Positions 11,101 to 19,854 of a DNA stretch of 64,000 bases are shown here, in pieces. A program made the translations under genes and the position numbers. Each line of letters begins with the position of its first letter. Within the stretch, counting starts at the first letter, position 1. The stretch comes from Chryseobacterium sp. 18061 (GTDB taxonomy: Bacteria; Pseudomonadota; Gammaproteobacteria; Enterobacterales; Enterobacteriaceae): contig CACSKA010000001.1 of NCBI GenBank assembly GCA_902706205.1, positions 1-64,000 on the forward strand, given 5' to 3'. Under the pieces are notes generated by a model. The model was given only the letters and a program-made list of their open reading frames with translations, ran no database searches and was not told the DNA's origin.

Positions 11101-11212
11101 GCTACCGAAACTCAGTCCGCTGAACCCGCAATACAAAACGAAAAAGCAGACGGTATTCCAGAAAATTGTCGCCTTCATTGAGAAGTTTAAAGGGGTTGGA
11201 GGTCAGTTATGA
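8093..11212 (+). CDS. hsdR: Type IC restriction endonuclease/translocase subunit HsdR
   Basis: The protein has 1039 residues; EcoR124I HsdR has about 1038. I chose the ATG at 8093, inside the end of prrC, because AGGAG lies 7 bases before it; an in-frame upstream ATG (8066) lacks this. The nuclease motif is D152, E166 and K168 (IELKK), one residue off the EcoR124I positions. The superfamily-2 helicase motor has Walker A TTGSGKT, DECHRS (motif II), GFTGTP (motif III) and a motif VI-like FSRTNR. The C-terminal part is the helical assembly region. It translocates DNA with ATP and cuts unmethylated DNA far from the site. Confidence 0.95.
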   Translation: MVDCTKSIAESNNFIILDKYSPEWKITESYQSEGDLEYELIQDLVNQGYEYLPTLNNARAMLDNVREQLQALNNVEFLEAEWRRFVETWMDKPSDGVVEKARKIHDDYVHDFVFDDGRIQNIYLLDRKNTLRNKVQVIKQFEQTGTHANRYDVTILVNGLPLVQIELKKRGVAIREAFNQIHRYSKESFNSDNSLFKYLQLFVISNGTDTRYFANTTKRDKNSFDFTMNWAKSDNTLIKDLKDFTATFFQKHTLLNVLFDYSVFDISQTLLVMRPYQIAATERILWKINSSFKAKNWSTPESGGFIWHTTGSGKTLTSFKVARLATELDFIDKVFFVVDRKDLDFQTMKEYQRFSPDSVNGSDNTAGLKRNLDKDDNKIIVTTIQKLNNLMKAEADLLVYQQQVVFIFDECHRSQFGEAQKNLKKKFKRFYQFGFTGTPIFPQNALGAETTASVFGRELHSYVITDAIRDEKVLKFKVDYNDVRPQFKALENETDDKKLTAAENNQAFLHPRRIEEITRYILTNYRQKTHRTFPGAKGFNAMFAVSSVDAAKAYYETFKQLQQGPDSHTDARKPLRVATIYSFAANEEQNAVGDITDESFDVSTMNSSAKEFLDAAIDDYNGHFKTNFSTDSNGFQNYYRDLAQRVKNQDIDLLIVVGMFLTGFDAPTLNTLFVDKNLRYHGLMQAFSRTNRIYDATKTFGNIVTFRNLERSTVDAITLFGDKNTKNVVLEKSYKEYMEGFNDIVTGEAKRGFMTVVSELELQFPDPANIDSEREKKAFVKLFGEYLRAENILQNYDEFATLKALQKVDTSNPEALEAFKAEHYLDDEKLAELQTIRLPAERKLQDYRSSYNDIRDWQRREKSASDKDNSTTDWDDVVFEVDLLKSQEINLDYILGLIFEHNKQNKSKEGLTEEVRRLIRSSLGNRAKEGLVIDFIQQTNLDELPDKAGIIDAFFAFAQREQQREAEALIKEENLNEEAARRYIRSSLKREYATENGTELNATLPKLSPLNPQYKTKKQTVFQKIVAFIEKFKGVGGQL

Positions 11213-11390
11213 CCTTCTCTGTTTTAGCGTTGTTAGGGCAACAGCCGGTGTGTATCAGTTGCCAGATTTATTTCAGCGTTTAATGTCAGCGCCGGATTTT
11301 GTATGCTTGTTATCTGGTTGCATCGCTGGTGTTTTCCGTAACGCAGTTTTCCTCGCGTGGCTGATGCTTCGCTGATAAGGACACTTCGTC

Positions 11391-12170
11391 ATGATGGTTA
11401 TCAATTGCTCCGCTGCTGCCGCGACCCATCTTTATGGAAAATATAAAAAGGTCCAGGATGAAGGTTTCTTTGAGCCTGCAGCGTCTGTGCGGGAAACCCT
11501 CATTGAACGGCAGGAGAGGTTAACCCCACAGGGCATTATTCAGTGGGTTGTTCATGCGGTGAAAATGGGGCGCTCTACCAGCCTGATTGCAATGGAGTTC
11601 AGTACCCGTTGGGTTCATGTGATTCATCAGGTCCGCAAAGGTGATGTAAATGGGTTTGTGGAACGGCTCAATGGCCGGTTAATCAATGGCATCGAATGGC
11701 TGGGTACTGATTTTGCGCTGTTTACACGGGAACAGATGGACACTTCAATTAGGTATTTCTTTGCCCAACACAGGGAAATACGCTTTTATCAGCAGACTGA
11801 CCGTAGCACGATGACTCACATCAATCAGGTGAATGCGATTTACCAGGATGTCTTACACAGCATGGGGGCATTTCCTGCCGATGAAGAAATTGCGCTCGAA
11901 TTTGATCTGCAGCTGAATCGTGACTGGCGCTGCCGTAAAGGTGAGCCGTTTGCTCTCCAGGTTGATGAAAAGATGCTCCTTAGCTGGATGACGGAGTATT
12001 CCGGTAAAACTTCTCTCGAAGCCGAACAGGCACTTGCTCAGATAAAGGACGTCAGACGAACGATGCTGATGGGCGGGACTGAGCTGCTCGATATACCGCA
12101 GACGGCCAGCGAGCAGGGTGACAACGTTATCCTGATTGATAATTACAGGAAAGATTATAAACGGCGCTGA
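11391..12170 (+). CDS. Unrecognised 259-residue protein
   Basis: The frame opens with two ATG codons (MMVINCSAAA) after AAGGACACTTCGTC. No signal peptide or membrane segment is visible. The protein is mixed helical with an acidic C-terminal half (EYSGKTSLEAEQALAQIKD). I recognise no domain. It stands alone between hsdR (178 bases upstream) and a minus-strand Myb-like protein. It reads toward that gene, so the two are convergent with about 300 bases between them. Codon use is ordinary for the window. It could be an accessory gene of the island, but no function is proposed. Confidence 0.6.
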   Translation: MMVINCSAAAATHLYGKYKKVQDEGFFEPAASVRETLIERQERLTPQGIIQWVVHAVKMGRSTSLIAMEFSTRWVHVIHQVRKGDVNGFVERLNGRLINGIEWLGTDFALFTREQMDTSIRYFFAQHREIRFYQQTDRSTMTHINQVNAIYQDVLHSMGAFPADEEIALEFDLQLNRDWRCRKGEPFALQVDEKMLLSWMTEYSGKTSLEAEQALAQIKDVRRTMLMGGTELLDIPQTASEQGDNVILIDNYRKDYKRR

Positions 12171-12172
12171 TT

Positions 12173-12316
12173 CAGAATCGATACGATGTTTTGCCTGGTG
12201 ATAATACCAGTGCCTCGGCCTGCATTGCTCTGAAACAGGTCCGGGAACTTCATCGTCCTCCTACGGACGCTGAGTGGCTCAAAGACGCCGTGAAGTACGG
12301 CCAGCAACGCCGGTGA
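12173..12316 (+). pseudogene. Possible gene remnant
   Basis: Right after the 11391-12170 gene, in another frame, 47 codons read QNRYDVLPGDNTSASACIAL, then KQVRELHRPPTDAEWLKDAV and a stop. The residue mix looks protein-like, but there is no start codon or ribosome binding site. It may be the tail of a decayed gene. The remaining bases to 12466 show nothing I can identify. Confidence 0.25.
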
Positions 12317-12466
12317 CGGGTTCTCCAGCGTCATTTTGCCGTGGCGGAACTCAACATAACAAGAGGTAATATTTAGCGCAGGGAACCCGGGTCTGTATTC
12401 GTCTCGCCTTTTGGCGCTGGGTCAGGTATAGGAGCACAGTCTGCATCAGGCACATCCACGGCGATT

Positions 12467-13429
12467 TCAGTTTTTCCGCTGCGCTCTCACTCGGTTACAG
12501 GCATTCTTTAATGAAGAGAGTGAGCGACCCGGGAACAACTGCTGTAACTCAAAGAAGGAAAGGTGCAGGTTTTTTTCAAGGTATTGCCAGTCCTCTGGTG
12601 ACCAGGCGTGTCTGGGTGTACTGCTGTTCATTCGCAGTCCCAGTTGGGCTGCTTTCTGGCTCGCAATTCTGCGTTGACGGCCCGGGAGGCGTTTAACAAC
12701 CGCAGGTCCCTCCTCTGGATAGTAATCTTTCAGGATCTGTAGTTCCGCCTCCGTCCAGTCACTGAGCGGACGGAAGAGTCCCAGTTTGTTGGCTGTGCTG
12801 AAAACCGATGAGCGGGGTCTGCCTGGCAGCATCGAAAGGATCTCATCCATGGTTTTGCTTGTCTCGTACCAGCGGAACAAAATTGCCTTCTCGGTCTCTG
12901 TCCAGGCGGTGGTTATTTTTTTGCTACTGGCTGAACCTGCAGGTCGAGTATTGTCTTCCTTGTTGCGTTTAAGGCGGATCAGGGCATTTTTGATAGACGA
13001 CAGGCTTCGGTCCGGAAACAATGGCATCAGCTCTAGCGGGGAACGATGGCGGTTCTGCCGGAGTAATTGCCATTCATGCCCCTCCCACTGGCGCGCGTAT
13101 GTGTGTCCGGGCGATACAATACCTAAATCACGAGCCTTGAAGCGGATGGCTTCATCCGACTTCTGCGGTAATCGCCGCATAATGTGCTGGCCTTCCACCG
13201 GGTAATACTGATGCAGGCATCGAAGTTCCTCATCAGACCAGACGTTTTCCGTTCGCGATAATCCCAGTTTTCCCGCCATGGCCATGATGGCGCTTGCTGT
13301 CCGGCCGAGATGTGTGACCATGTTGACCAGAGGTGCCGTCTGATAATGCGCTTCCAGATAGTTCAGCTCGGAAACTGTCCAGCGTACGCCATGATTTCGA
13401 GCCTCTGACGCATGTTTGTCCCTTTTCAT
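12467..13429 (-). CDS. Protein of six Myb/SANT-like DNA-binding repeats
   Basis: The protein has 320 residues. Six repeats each start with a conserved tryptophan (W17, W64, W115, W176, W225, W276) followed by 'E..yL...y' and a second and third helix, the pattern of Myb/SANT-like helix-turn-helix units. Repeats 4-6 (about 176-318) copy repeats 1-3 (17-156). Units 2 and 5 share YYP.EG and RLP, and units 3 and 6 share LFP.RSLSS and K.A, so the gene arose by duplicating a three-repeat block. The charge is basic, as expected for DNA binding. It is probably cytoplasmic or nucleoid-bound. GGAAG precedes the ATG. It is divergent from tssB, with about 550 bases between, so it could regulate the T6SS; that is inference. 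Confidence 0.65.
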   Translation of the reverse strand: MKRDKHASEARNHGVRWTVSELNYLEAHYQTAPLVNMVTHLGRTASAIMAMAGKLGLSRTENVWSDEELRCLHQYYPVEGQHIMRRLPQKSDEAIRFKARDLGIVSPGHTYARQWEGHEWQLLRQNRHRSPLELMPLFPDRSLSSIKNALIRLKRNKEDNTRPAGSASSKKITTAWTETEKAILFRWYETSKTMDEILSMLPGRPRSSVFSTANKLGLFRPLSDWTEAELQILKDYYPEEGPAVVKRLPGRQRRIASQKAAQLGLRMNSSTPRHAWSPEDWQYLEKNLHLSFFELQQLFPGRSLSSLKNACNRVRAQRKN

Positions 13430-13980
13430 TTTTGTTTCTTCCGTAAAAATCCCTTAGCCTGTTGGTCTGTAGCAAGCTTACCTTAATCGACCTGACGCCA
13501 ACAATCCTGCCGGATAAGTCTGGATGTAATCATCACATCATCCCAGTGAATGAAAAGTCATTAATCAATCACCATGCTAATGAATTAAGTGCGCGTTCCT
13601 TATTATTTAGTGGTGCTTAATTGTATTGGTCTGGCATATATCACTGAAGCATATTGAATGGGGCTTAATAAGTCCTTTTTCGGACTTTTCGAAGTGGGTT
13701 TTACATGTCTGATGATTGCTTTATGTAGAAAATTTCAAAGTGTAAATTTAAATTATTTTAATGGTTGTGCGATAAACATATGTGAATCCAGACCAGGCGC
13801 GGCCTGGTGTGTATAAAGAGTCGGTCCTGCTCTATCTTCAAATTACGTAATCGGTTTTGTCCTGTTTACATATAAATTTTCTGGCGTAATAATAAACGGC
13901 CTGCCGTTATATCTGATGATCTGATGCATGCTCTTTATCTGGCAGGAAGCCCAATAACACATTAAATGGAGAATGAGCGG
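13430..13980. promoter_or_regulatory. AT-rich control region between the Myb-like gene and tssB
   Basis: About 550 gene-free bases carry the divergent promoters for the Myb-like gene (left) and the T6SS (right). The stretch 13550-13790 is very AT-rich, which fits H-NS-type silencing, common for T6SS loci. Visible signals are a small hairpin AAGTCC/GGACTT at 13670-13687 followed by a short T run, and a perfect inverted repeat at 13792-13808. I found no convincing sigma-54 box. GGAGAATGAGCGG provides the tssB ribosome binding site. Confidence 0.5.
13792..13808. repeat. Perfect inverted repeat ACCAGGC-GCG-GCCTGGT upstream of tssB
   Basis: Two 7-base arms flank a 3-base centre in otherwise AT-rich DNA, about 170 bases before tssB. 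It has no T tract, so it is not a terminator. A regulator binding site or a leader RNA hairpin are the options. Confidence 0.45.
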
Positions 13981-14478
13981 ATGAGCCAAAGCTTTCAGAA
14001 TGAAATCCCGAAGGCGCGCGTTAACATTTCGTTAAATTTACATACGGGGGGGGCGCAAAAGAAGGTTGAGCTTCCGCTGAAACTACTGAGCATTGGTGAC
14101 TTTAGTAACGGCAAGGCCACTGGAACCCTGTCGGAAAGAAGTAAATTAAATGTTAATAAAAATAATTTCAATGCGGTATTATCAGATTTAAACCCGGAAG
14201 TGAATCTGACGGTAAAAAACACCCTTGCTGACGATGGTTCTGAAGAAAATATCCATCTGAGCTTCCAGGATATGAAGGATTTTGAGCCTGAGGCCGTTGC
14301 TCGCCAGGTGCCACAGCTGAAAGCCATGTTAGCCATGCGTAATTTGCTGCGCGACCTCAAATCCAACCTTCTGGATAATACCACCTTCAAGCGTGAATTT
14401 GAAAAAATTCTGAAAGACCCCGCCTTAAGCGACGAACTGCGTAACGAACTTAATGCGCTTGCCCCGTCCCAGGATTAA
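13981..14478 (+). CDS. tssB: T6SS contractile sheath small subunit TssB
   Basis: The protein has 165 residues from the ATG at 13981 (MSQSFQNEIPKARVNI), the usual TssB start; an in-frame ATG at 13966 is possible but overlaps the ribosome binding site. Family hallmarks are 'ip.aRVNi.l.l.tggaqkkvELPlKlL.iGDfs' at the N-terminus, followed by the FNAVLSDLNPEV and SFQDMKDFEPEAVARQVP segments. TssB pairs with TssC to build the cytoplasmic sheath that contracts to drive the Hcp tube out. It is the first gene of the cluster and lies 40 bases before tssC. Confidence 0.95.
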   Translation: MSQSFQNEIPKARVNISLNLHTGGAQKKVELPLKLLSIGDFSNGKATGTLSERSKLNVNKNNFNAVLSDLNPEVNLTVKNTLADDGSEENIHLSFQDMKDFEPEAVARQVPQLKAMLAMRNLLRDLKSNLLDNTTFKREFEKILKDPALSDELRNELNALAPSQD

Positions 14479-14518
14479 TAAGTAATTACTGGAAACTTTA
14501 ACGGAATAACTGGAAATA

Positions 14519-16069
14519 ATGCTGATGTCAGTCAATAACGAATCCCAGAACCAGATGGCGAGTGCAACCCTTGAAAAAACACTGCCGGCCAGCGGCGTAT
14601 ATGCCTCACTGTTCGAGAAAATTAATTTAACGCCAGTATCTACAATGACAGAGCTGGACGGTTTTGAAGACAATACCGTCATGGCAGAAACCTCTGCCGA
14701 TGCGCGCGTAACGGCAGCTGTTCAGGTCTTTATGCAGGTGCTGCAAAAATCCGGGCAGAAAGTTGAAAAACTGGATAAGACTCTGCTGGATAGTCATATT
14801 GCGGAACTGGATTTCCAGATCAGCCGCCAGCTTGATGAAATTATGCATAATGAGGCATTTCAGCAGGTAGAGTCTGTCTGGCGTGGGCTGAAGGGGTTGG
14901 TGGATAAGACTGATTTTCGTCAAAATGTGAAAATCGAGCTACTCGACCTTTCCAAAGAAGATCTGCGTCAGGACTTTGAGGACTGCCCGGAAATCATTCA
15001 GAGCGGGTTATATCGTCAGACGTACATTGCAGAGTATGACACCCCGGGTGGAGAGCCTATTGCCGCTGTAATCTCTGCCTATGAGTTCGATGCCTCAGCC
15101 CAGGATGTGGCGCTGATGCGTAATATATCAAAAGTGTCCGCTGCTGCCCATATGCCGTTTATCGGTTCTGCCGGTCCGAAGTTCTTCTTAAAAGACAATA
15201 TGGAGCAGGTTGCCGCCATCAAGGATATCGGTAATTATTTCGACAGGGCTGAATACATCAAATGGCAGAGCTTCCGCCAGACGGACGACAGCCGCTATCT
15301 TGGCCTGGTGATGCCGCGTGTGCTGGGTCGTCTGCCGTATGGTCCGGACACTGTACCGGTGCGCAGCTTCAACTACATCGAAGAAGTGAAAGGCCCGGAT
15401 CACGATAAATACCTGTGGACCAATGCCTCCTTTGCGTTTGCGGCCAATATGGTGAAAAGTTTCATCAACAACGGCTGGTGCGTGCAAATTCGTGGCCCAC
15501 AGGCCGGTGGTGCGGTACAGGATCTGCCAATTCACCTGTACGACCTCGGTACCGGCAACCAGGTGAAAATCCCGAGTGAGGTGATGATCCCGGAGACCCG
15601 CGAATTTGAGTTCGCTAATCTGGGCTTCATCCCGCTGTCCTACTACAAGAACCGCGATTACAGCTGCTTCTTCTCAGCGAACTCCACCCAGAAGCCGGCC
15701 CTGTATGACACCGCCGATGCGACTGCCAACAGCCGGATTAATGCGCGTCTGCCATACATTTTCCTGCTGTCCCGTATCGCACATTACCTGAAGCTTATTC
15801 AGCGTGAAAACATCGGTACCACTAAAGATCGCCGACTGCTGGAACTGGAATTGAACACGTGGGTCAGCAGCCTGGTGACGGAAATGACCGATCCGGGCGA
15901 CGAGCTGCAGGCTTCTCACCCGCTGCGCGATGCGAAAGTGGTGGTGGAAGACATTGAGGATAACCCGGGCTTCTTCCGCGTGAAACTCTATGCGGTGCCG
16001 CACTTCCAGGTGGAAGGGATGGATGTCAACCTGTCACTGGTTTCCCAGATGCCGAAAGCCAAATCGTAA
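14519..16069 (+). CDS. tssC: T6SS contractile sheath large subunit TssC
   Basis: The protein has 516 residues, or 514 if the ATG at 14525 is used; no strong Shine-Dalgarno decides. Diagnostic segments are FQQVESVWRGLKGLVD, EYDTPGGEPIAAVI, the IKWQSFRQTDDSRYLGLVMP block, 'PEtREFEFANLGFIPL', and a C-terminal 'V.veDIEdNPGFFRVKLYavPHFQvEGMDV'. It assembles with TssB as sheath hexamers and carries the ClpV recognition interface together with TssB. Length is that of the family. Confidence 0.96.
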   Translation: MLMSVNNESQNQMASATLEKTLPASGVYASLFEKINLTPVSTMTELDGFEDNTVMAETSADARVTAAVQVFMQVLQKSGQKVEKLDKTLLDSHIAELDFQISRQLDEIMHNEAFQQVESVWRGLKGLVDKTDFRQNVKIELLDLSKEDLRQDFEDCPEIIQSGLYRQTYIAEYDTPGGEPIAAVISAYEFDASAQDVALMRNISKVSAAAHMPFIGSAGPKFFLKDNMEQVAAIKDIGNYFDRAEYIKWQSFRQTDDSRYLGLVMPRVLGRLPYGPDTVPVRSFNYIEEVKGPDHDKYLWTNASFAFAANMVKSFINNGWCVQIRGPQAGGAVQDLPIHLYDLGTGNQVKIPSEVMIPETREFEFANLGFIPLSYYKNRDYSCFFSANSTQKPALYDTADATANSRINARLPYIFLLSRIAHYLKLIQRENIGTTKDRRLLELELNTWVSSLVTEMTDPGDELQASHPLRDAKVVVEDIEDNPGFFRVKLYAVPHFQVEGMDVNLSLVSQMPKAKS

Positions 16070-16087
16070 GGCGAGGGGAAATCAGGG

Positions 16088-17437
16088 ATGAAAATTCATC
16101 GTCCGTTATGGAATGAAGGGGCCCTTCTGGCCCCTCAGCAGTTCCAGCAGCAGTCTGAGTGGGAGGCGCTCTCCCGAGCCGGTGTTGCCGCGCGCGGCAG
16201 TGCCTTCCCCTGGGGCGTCGGTCATGTTGAGCTGGATGAAGCCATGCTGGGATCGGGACGTGTACAGGCGCAGTCACTGCGCCTGTGGCTCCCGGATGAC
16301 ACGCTGATAGATACCCGTCACAGCGATCTGCCCCCTGCGCCTCGTGAGGTCGAGGTGTCTGCCTCCACCGGCAATGCCCCGGTCACTGTTTACGTTGCGC
16401 TGCCTGTCATGCAGGCGGGGATCGTCAATGTCCAGACCGATACGCAGCCGGCAGAACGTCCGCTGCGCTATGCAGAGGCCTGGGAGACCATCACTGACCA
16501 CTTCGGTCAGGAAGAAGAGTCGATGGCGGTGGCCCGCTTTAACCTGGCGTTCCGCTTTGACCATGAAGACAACAGTGCCTGGGATACCTGCGCGGTAGCC
16601 CGCCTTCTGCGGGACGGGCAGGGGGGCTGGCGTCTGGATCCGGACTTTATTCCGCCGATGGCCCTGTTTTCAGCAAACCGGGCTCTCTGTGAGCGACTGG
16701 CACTGCTGAACCGTCAGCTGCGTTCTCGCCGCCAGCGCCTGATGGCCATGCGGCGTGAAAGTAATGACCGCATGGCGGATTTTGCGGTGGCGGATGTCTC
16801 GCTGTTCTGGTTGCTGAATGCCCTGAACTCCCATGCTCGTGTGCTCTCCGAGTTTGAACGTTTCCCGGACCGTCATCCTGAGCAGGTCTGGGCGGAGCTG
16901 GCACGTCTGGCCGGCAGCATGCTGACCTTTTCGCTGGAGCATGATCTGGATGCCATCCCTGGGTATGACCACCGGGCACCGGAAAATACCTTCCCGCCGC
17001 TGTTTGATCTCATCAGTGAACTGCTGGAAGCCAGCCTGCCGTCACGTGTGGTAGCGGTCCGGATGGATCGTCTGGATCCGGAAACCTGGAAAGCGGTACT
17101 GCATGATATCCGTCTACGTGATGAAGCGGATTTCTACCTTTCCGTGCGGGCCAGTCAGCCGGCGTGGCAGATTGCCGAACGGTTCGCAGAGATGTGTATT
17201 GCCGGTGCGCCGGCAAATGTCGGCGAAGTGTCCGGTGTGGCTGTTGAGGGAATTGGTCTCATTGCCCTGAGCCGTGTTCCGGCGGCCCTGCCGGTACGTC
17301 TGGAGAACCAGTACTTCGTGCTGGATATGGAAAGTCCGGCGGCCCGCGAAATGCTGGATCAGGGTGTGTGCGTATTCTACGTTCCCTCCCTGCTCGGCGA
17401 ACTGGAGCTTGAACTGTTTGCGGTGCTGCGCTCATGA
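16088..17437 (+). CDS. tssK: T6SS baseplate protein TssK
   Basis: The protein has 449 residues. It starts MKIHRPLWNEGALLAPQQFQ, the canonical TssK N-terminal shell segment that resembles siphophage receptor-binding proteins. The C-terminal membrane-facing domain (about 315-449) contains 'VRMDRLDPETWKAVLHD.R' and ends with 'PVRLENQYFVLD...FYVPS'. TssK trimers connect the baseplate (TssFG) to the membrane complex (TssL/TssM). It starts 18 bases after tssC and overlaps tssL by 4 bases. Confidence 0.95.
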   Translation: MKIHRPLWNEGALLAPQQFQQQSEWEALSRAGVAARGSAFPWGVGHVELDEAMLGSGRVQAQSLRLWLPDDTLIDTRHSDLPPAPREVEVSASTGNAPVTVYVALPVMQAGIVNVQTDTQPAERPLRYAEAWETITDHFGQEEESMAVARFNLAFRFDHEDNSAWDTCAVARLLRDGQGGWRLDPDFIPPMALFSANRALCERLALLNRQLRSRRQRLMAMRRESNDRMADFAVADVSLFWLLNALNSHARVLSEFERFPDRHPEQVWAELARLAGSMLTFSLEHDLDAIPGYDHRAPENTFPPLFDLISELLEASLPSRVVAVRMDRLDPETWKAVLHDIRLRDEADFYLSVRASQPAWQIAERFAEMCIAGAPANVGEVSGVAVEGIGLIALSRVPAALPVRLENQYFVLDMESPAAREMLDQGVCVFYVPSLLGELELELFAVLRS

Positions 17438-18162
17438 ATAAGGTTATCGACATTGATGCCCTGATGGCGCAGACCTGGCTTACCGTGGCGCAGCTGCGCC
17501 ATGGTGGTCAGGTGACGGATGGCCCGGCGCTGTATGCGGCCTGCAAAGCGCAGGTAGAAAGCGTACGCGAGGCGCTGGAGCGCGCGGGGCTGGGTGCTGA
17601 AAGTATTGATCACATCACCTATGCCCAGTGCGCCCTGCTGGACGAAACCGTCATGAACCGTAAGCCGGAGGCTCAGGAAGCGGATAGTACGGAGGAGGCT
17701 GTTCCTGCTGGCAGTGCACCCGATGCGCTGAATATGACCCTTGACGCCGGGCAACGCGCCTGGCGCTCTGCGCCACTGCAGGCGGTTTACTTCGGCTCCC
17801 TGAGAGCAGGCGGGGCCCTGTACGATCGTATCGCGGAGGTGCTGCGTCAGCCCGCCCCTGAGCCTGCGGTGCTGACCTGCTACCAGCGGGTGCTGGCGCT
17901 GGGATTCCAGGGGCAATACAGCCTCTCTGGTGTCGGGCAGTCACAGCGTGATGAGGTGATCGCCACGCTGAATGAGCGAGTGCCGCCACTGGAAACGGGG
18001 GCATCGCTGGTCGTGCAGAAATCCGGACGCCGTCGTTACAACCTGCTGCGGTCCGTCTGGTTCTGGATTGTACTGGCGGTGATCCTGACCGGTGCGGTGT
18101 GGCTGGGTGGTCATCTGTGGTTGCAGGATCTGCTGCACCAGCAACTGCCGGAGCAGCCCTGA
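17434..18162 (+). CDS. tssL: T6SS inner-membrane protein TssL (DotU family)
   Basis: The protein has 242 residues. The cytoplasmic hook domain contains the DotU motif 'YAQCALLDETVM' near 67-78. A single C-terminal membrane segment (about 206-228, WFWIVLAVILTGAVWLGG) is followed by a short periplasmic tail, giving the usual tail-anchored topology. It has no peptidoglycan-binding domain; that function is supplied by the next gene. TssL binds TssM and TssK. Its stop overlaps the next start (TGATG). Confidence 0.92.
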   Translation: MNKVIDIDALMAQTWLTVAQLRHGGQVTDGPALYAACKAQVESVREALERAGLGAESIDHITYAQCALLDETVMNRKPEAQEADSTEEAVPAGSAPDALNMTLDAGQRAWRSAPLQAVYFGSLRAGGALYDRIAEVLRQPAPEPAVLTCYQRVLALGFQGQYSLSGVGQSQRDEVIATLNERVPPLETGASLVVQKSGRRRYNLLRSVWFWIVLAVILTGAVWLGGHLWLQDLLHQQLPEQP

Positions 18163-19850
18163 TGCGTGGACGAACACTTGCCCGGACAGCCCTGCCAGCA
18201 TTGCTGTGCCTTATCGCGGTGTTGTGGCTGATCTGGGGATTTCTCGCATGGCCGGTCGCAGGCAAATCGGTCGTGACGTTGCTCGCTCTGCTTCTTTCCG
18301 TTGTCCTTATCCGTCGGCGTTACCGTCAACAACGGCCTGCACAGCAGACTGATGAAGCCGGTCACTTCCCGCCGGAAAGCCATACCGGACCGGTGGTGCT
18401 CGTCTGCGGGGACGTGGATGACGGTATGTTCGCGGCAGGCCCGACCCGGGGAACGGTGCAGGGCTGGTATCTCCGCATAGCGGAGCTGACCGGACTCACG
18501 CCTTTTGCAGAGCGTCTGTTGGCCCGTACGCCGACGATGGCAGGCCAGCTTACCGTGATGTACCGCTGTCTGCCGGACCAGCATGAGGATGAGGCGTTGC
18601 TACGCGCCTCCCTCAAAGCGCTGCGTCTGCAGATGAAGCAGCTACGGGAACTGACTGGCTATAGCGTGCCGGTTGTTCTGAACACTGAATTCAGCGGCCC
18701 GGACACGCCCTGGATAGTGGTGCGGGGCAATACGGCCCTGGTGTGTCCGGAAGACGAACCTGCCGTCACCCTCAGTGAATGGCAACAGTCCCCGCAGACG
18801 GCCTGTATTCAGCCGTACCTGACCCAGGCGACATCGCTGCTTCACGCCGTGATGCTTGATGAACTGATCAAAGTGGACAGGCTGTGTCCGGTCGTACGAC
18901 CGTTTGCTGTCACTCTGCGTCTTGGCGCGGTATCCACCTCGACAGCCGCGCTGTGGCCTCAGTTATTGTTCCGCCAGACCCGCATTGCCCCTGCCGGTCG
19001 TGTCACGGCCTATGAATCCCGCTGGCATTTTGCCGATGCGGTCCTCCCGTTGCTGGCTCCCTATACCACCCCGTTGCAGGGGGGCAAAACCGGGCGGCGG
19101 GTGGTGATGGTTTTGCTGTTATGTGCCCTTGGGGCTATTGCCCTGTCCGTTCGGCATAACCAGGCGCTTATCCGCAAGGTCAGTGCCGACCTTCAGCGCT
19201 GGCAGGCTATCCCGATGAGGCACTATGCCCCGAAAGCGCAGGCCCTGCATGCCCTGCAGCAGGATGCACTACTGCTGGAGCGCTGGCAGCGTCAGGGAGA
19301 ACCCCATCGCTACGGGCTCGGACTCTATCCGGGCAACCGCCTGTGGCTGGCGGTGCAGCAGGCCATTGATACCTGGGTGCCTCCGCCACCACCGCCAAAA
19401 CCGAAACCAAAACCAAAGCCGGTACCGAAAATTGTCCGTCTCGACAGCATGTCGCTGTTCGACTCCGGCAAATCCGTGCTGAAGGCTGGCTCCACCAAAA
19501 TGCTGGTGAACTCCCTGGTGGGTATTAAGGCGAAGCCAGGCTGGCTGATTGTGGTCGCGGGTCACACGGATAACACCGGTAATGCACAGCTGAACCAGAC
19601 GCTGTCGCTCGAGCGTGCCGCAGCGGTACGTGACTGGATGCGTGACACCGGTGATGTACCGGAAAGCTGTTTTGCGGTGCAGGGCTATGGCGCAAGCCGT
19701 CCGATCGCAACCAACGACACCCCGGATGGGCGCGCGCTCAACCGCCGTGTCGAAATCAGTCTGGTACCGCAGGCCAATGCCTGCCAGATACCGGGCCACA
19801 CCCAGGCGTCATCGCAGGATGATGACGCATCACAACACAATGGAGAGTAA
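18162..19850 (+). CDS. T6SS OmpA-domain (TagL-like) peptidoglycan-binding membrane protein
   Basis: The protein has 562 residues when started at the ATG that overlaps the tssL stop (TGATG). Two adjacent hydrophobic segments lie at about 7-26 and 30-48, and a third at about 320-340. A cytoplasmic-looking middle domain carries HEDEALLRASLKALRLQMKQ. A proline-lysine linker (PPPPPKPKPKPKP) leads to a C-terminal OmpA domain with LFDSGKSVL, GHTDNTG and LNRRVEI, the residues that hold diaminopimelate in peptidoglycan. It anchors the membrane complex to the cell wall. It lies immediately after tssL, which lacks this domain. Confidence 0.88.
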   Translation: MRGRTLARTALPALLCLIAVLWLIWGFLAWPVAGKSVVTLLALLLSVVLIRRRYRQQRPAQQTDEAGHFPPESHTGPVVLVCGDVDDGMFAAGPTRGTVQGWYLRIAELTGLTPFAERLLARTPTMAGQLTVMYRCLPDQHEDEALLRASLKALRLQMKQLRELTGYSVPVVLNTEFSGPDTPWIVVRGNTALVCPEDEPAVTLSEWQQSPQTACIQPYLTQATSLLHAVMLDELIKVDRLCPVVRPFAVTLRLGAVSTSTAALWPQLLFRQTRIAPAGRVTAYESRWHFADAVLPLLAPYTTPLQGGKTGRRVVMVLLLCALGAIALSVRHNQALIRKVSADLQRWQAIPMRHYAPKAQALHALQQDALLLERWQRQGEPHRYGLGLYPGNRLWLAVQQAIDTWVPPPPPPKPKPKPKPVPKIVRLDSMSLFDSGKSVLKAGSTKMLVNSLVGIKAKPGWLIVVAGHTDNTGNAQLNQTLSLERAAAVRDWMRDTGDVPESCFAVQGYGASRPIATNDTPDGRALNRRVEISLVPQANACQIPGHTQASSQDDDASQHNGE

Positions 19851-19854
19851 TTCC

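Noticed and set aside
13600..13700. Sigma-54 promoter for the T6SS (TGGCATATATCACT)
   Set aside because: The -12 element TTGC is missing at the right distance, and no enhancer-binding protein gene is seen.
18160..18600. Long antisense frames in the T6SS genes (many above 100 codons)
   Set aside because: They lie opposite clear GC-rich genes, have no ribosome binding sites and no protein-like composition; they are shadows.
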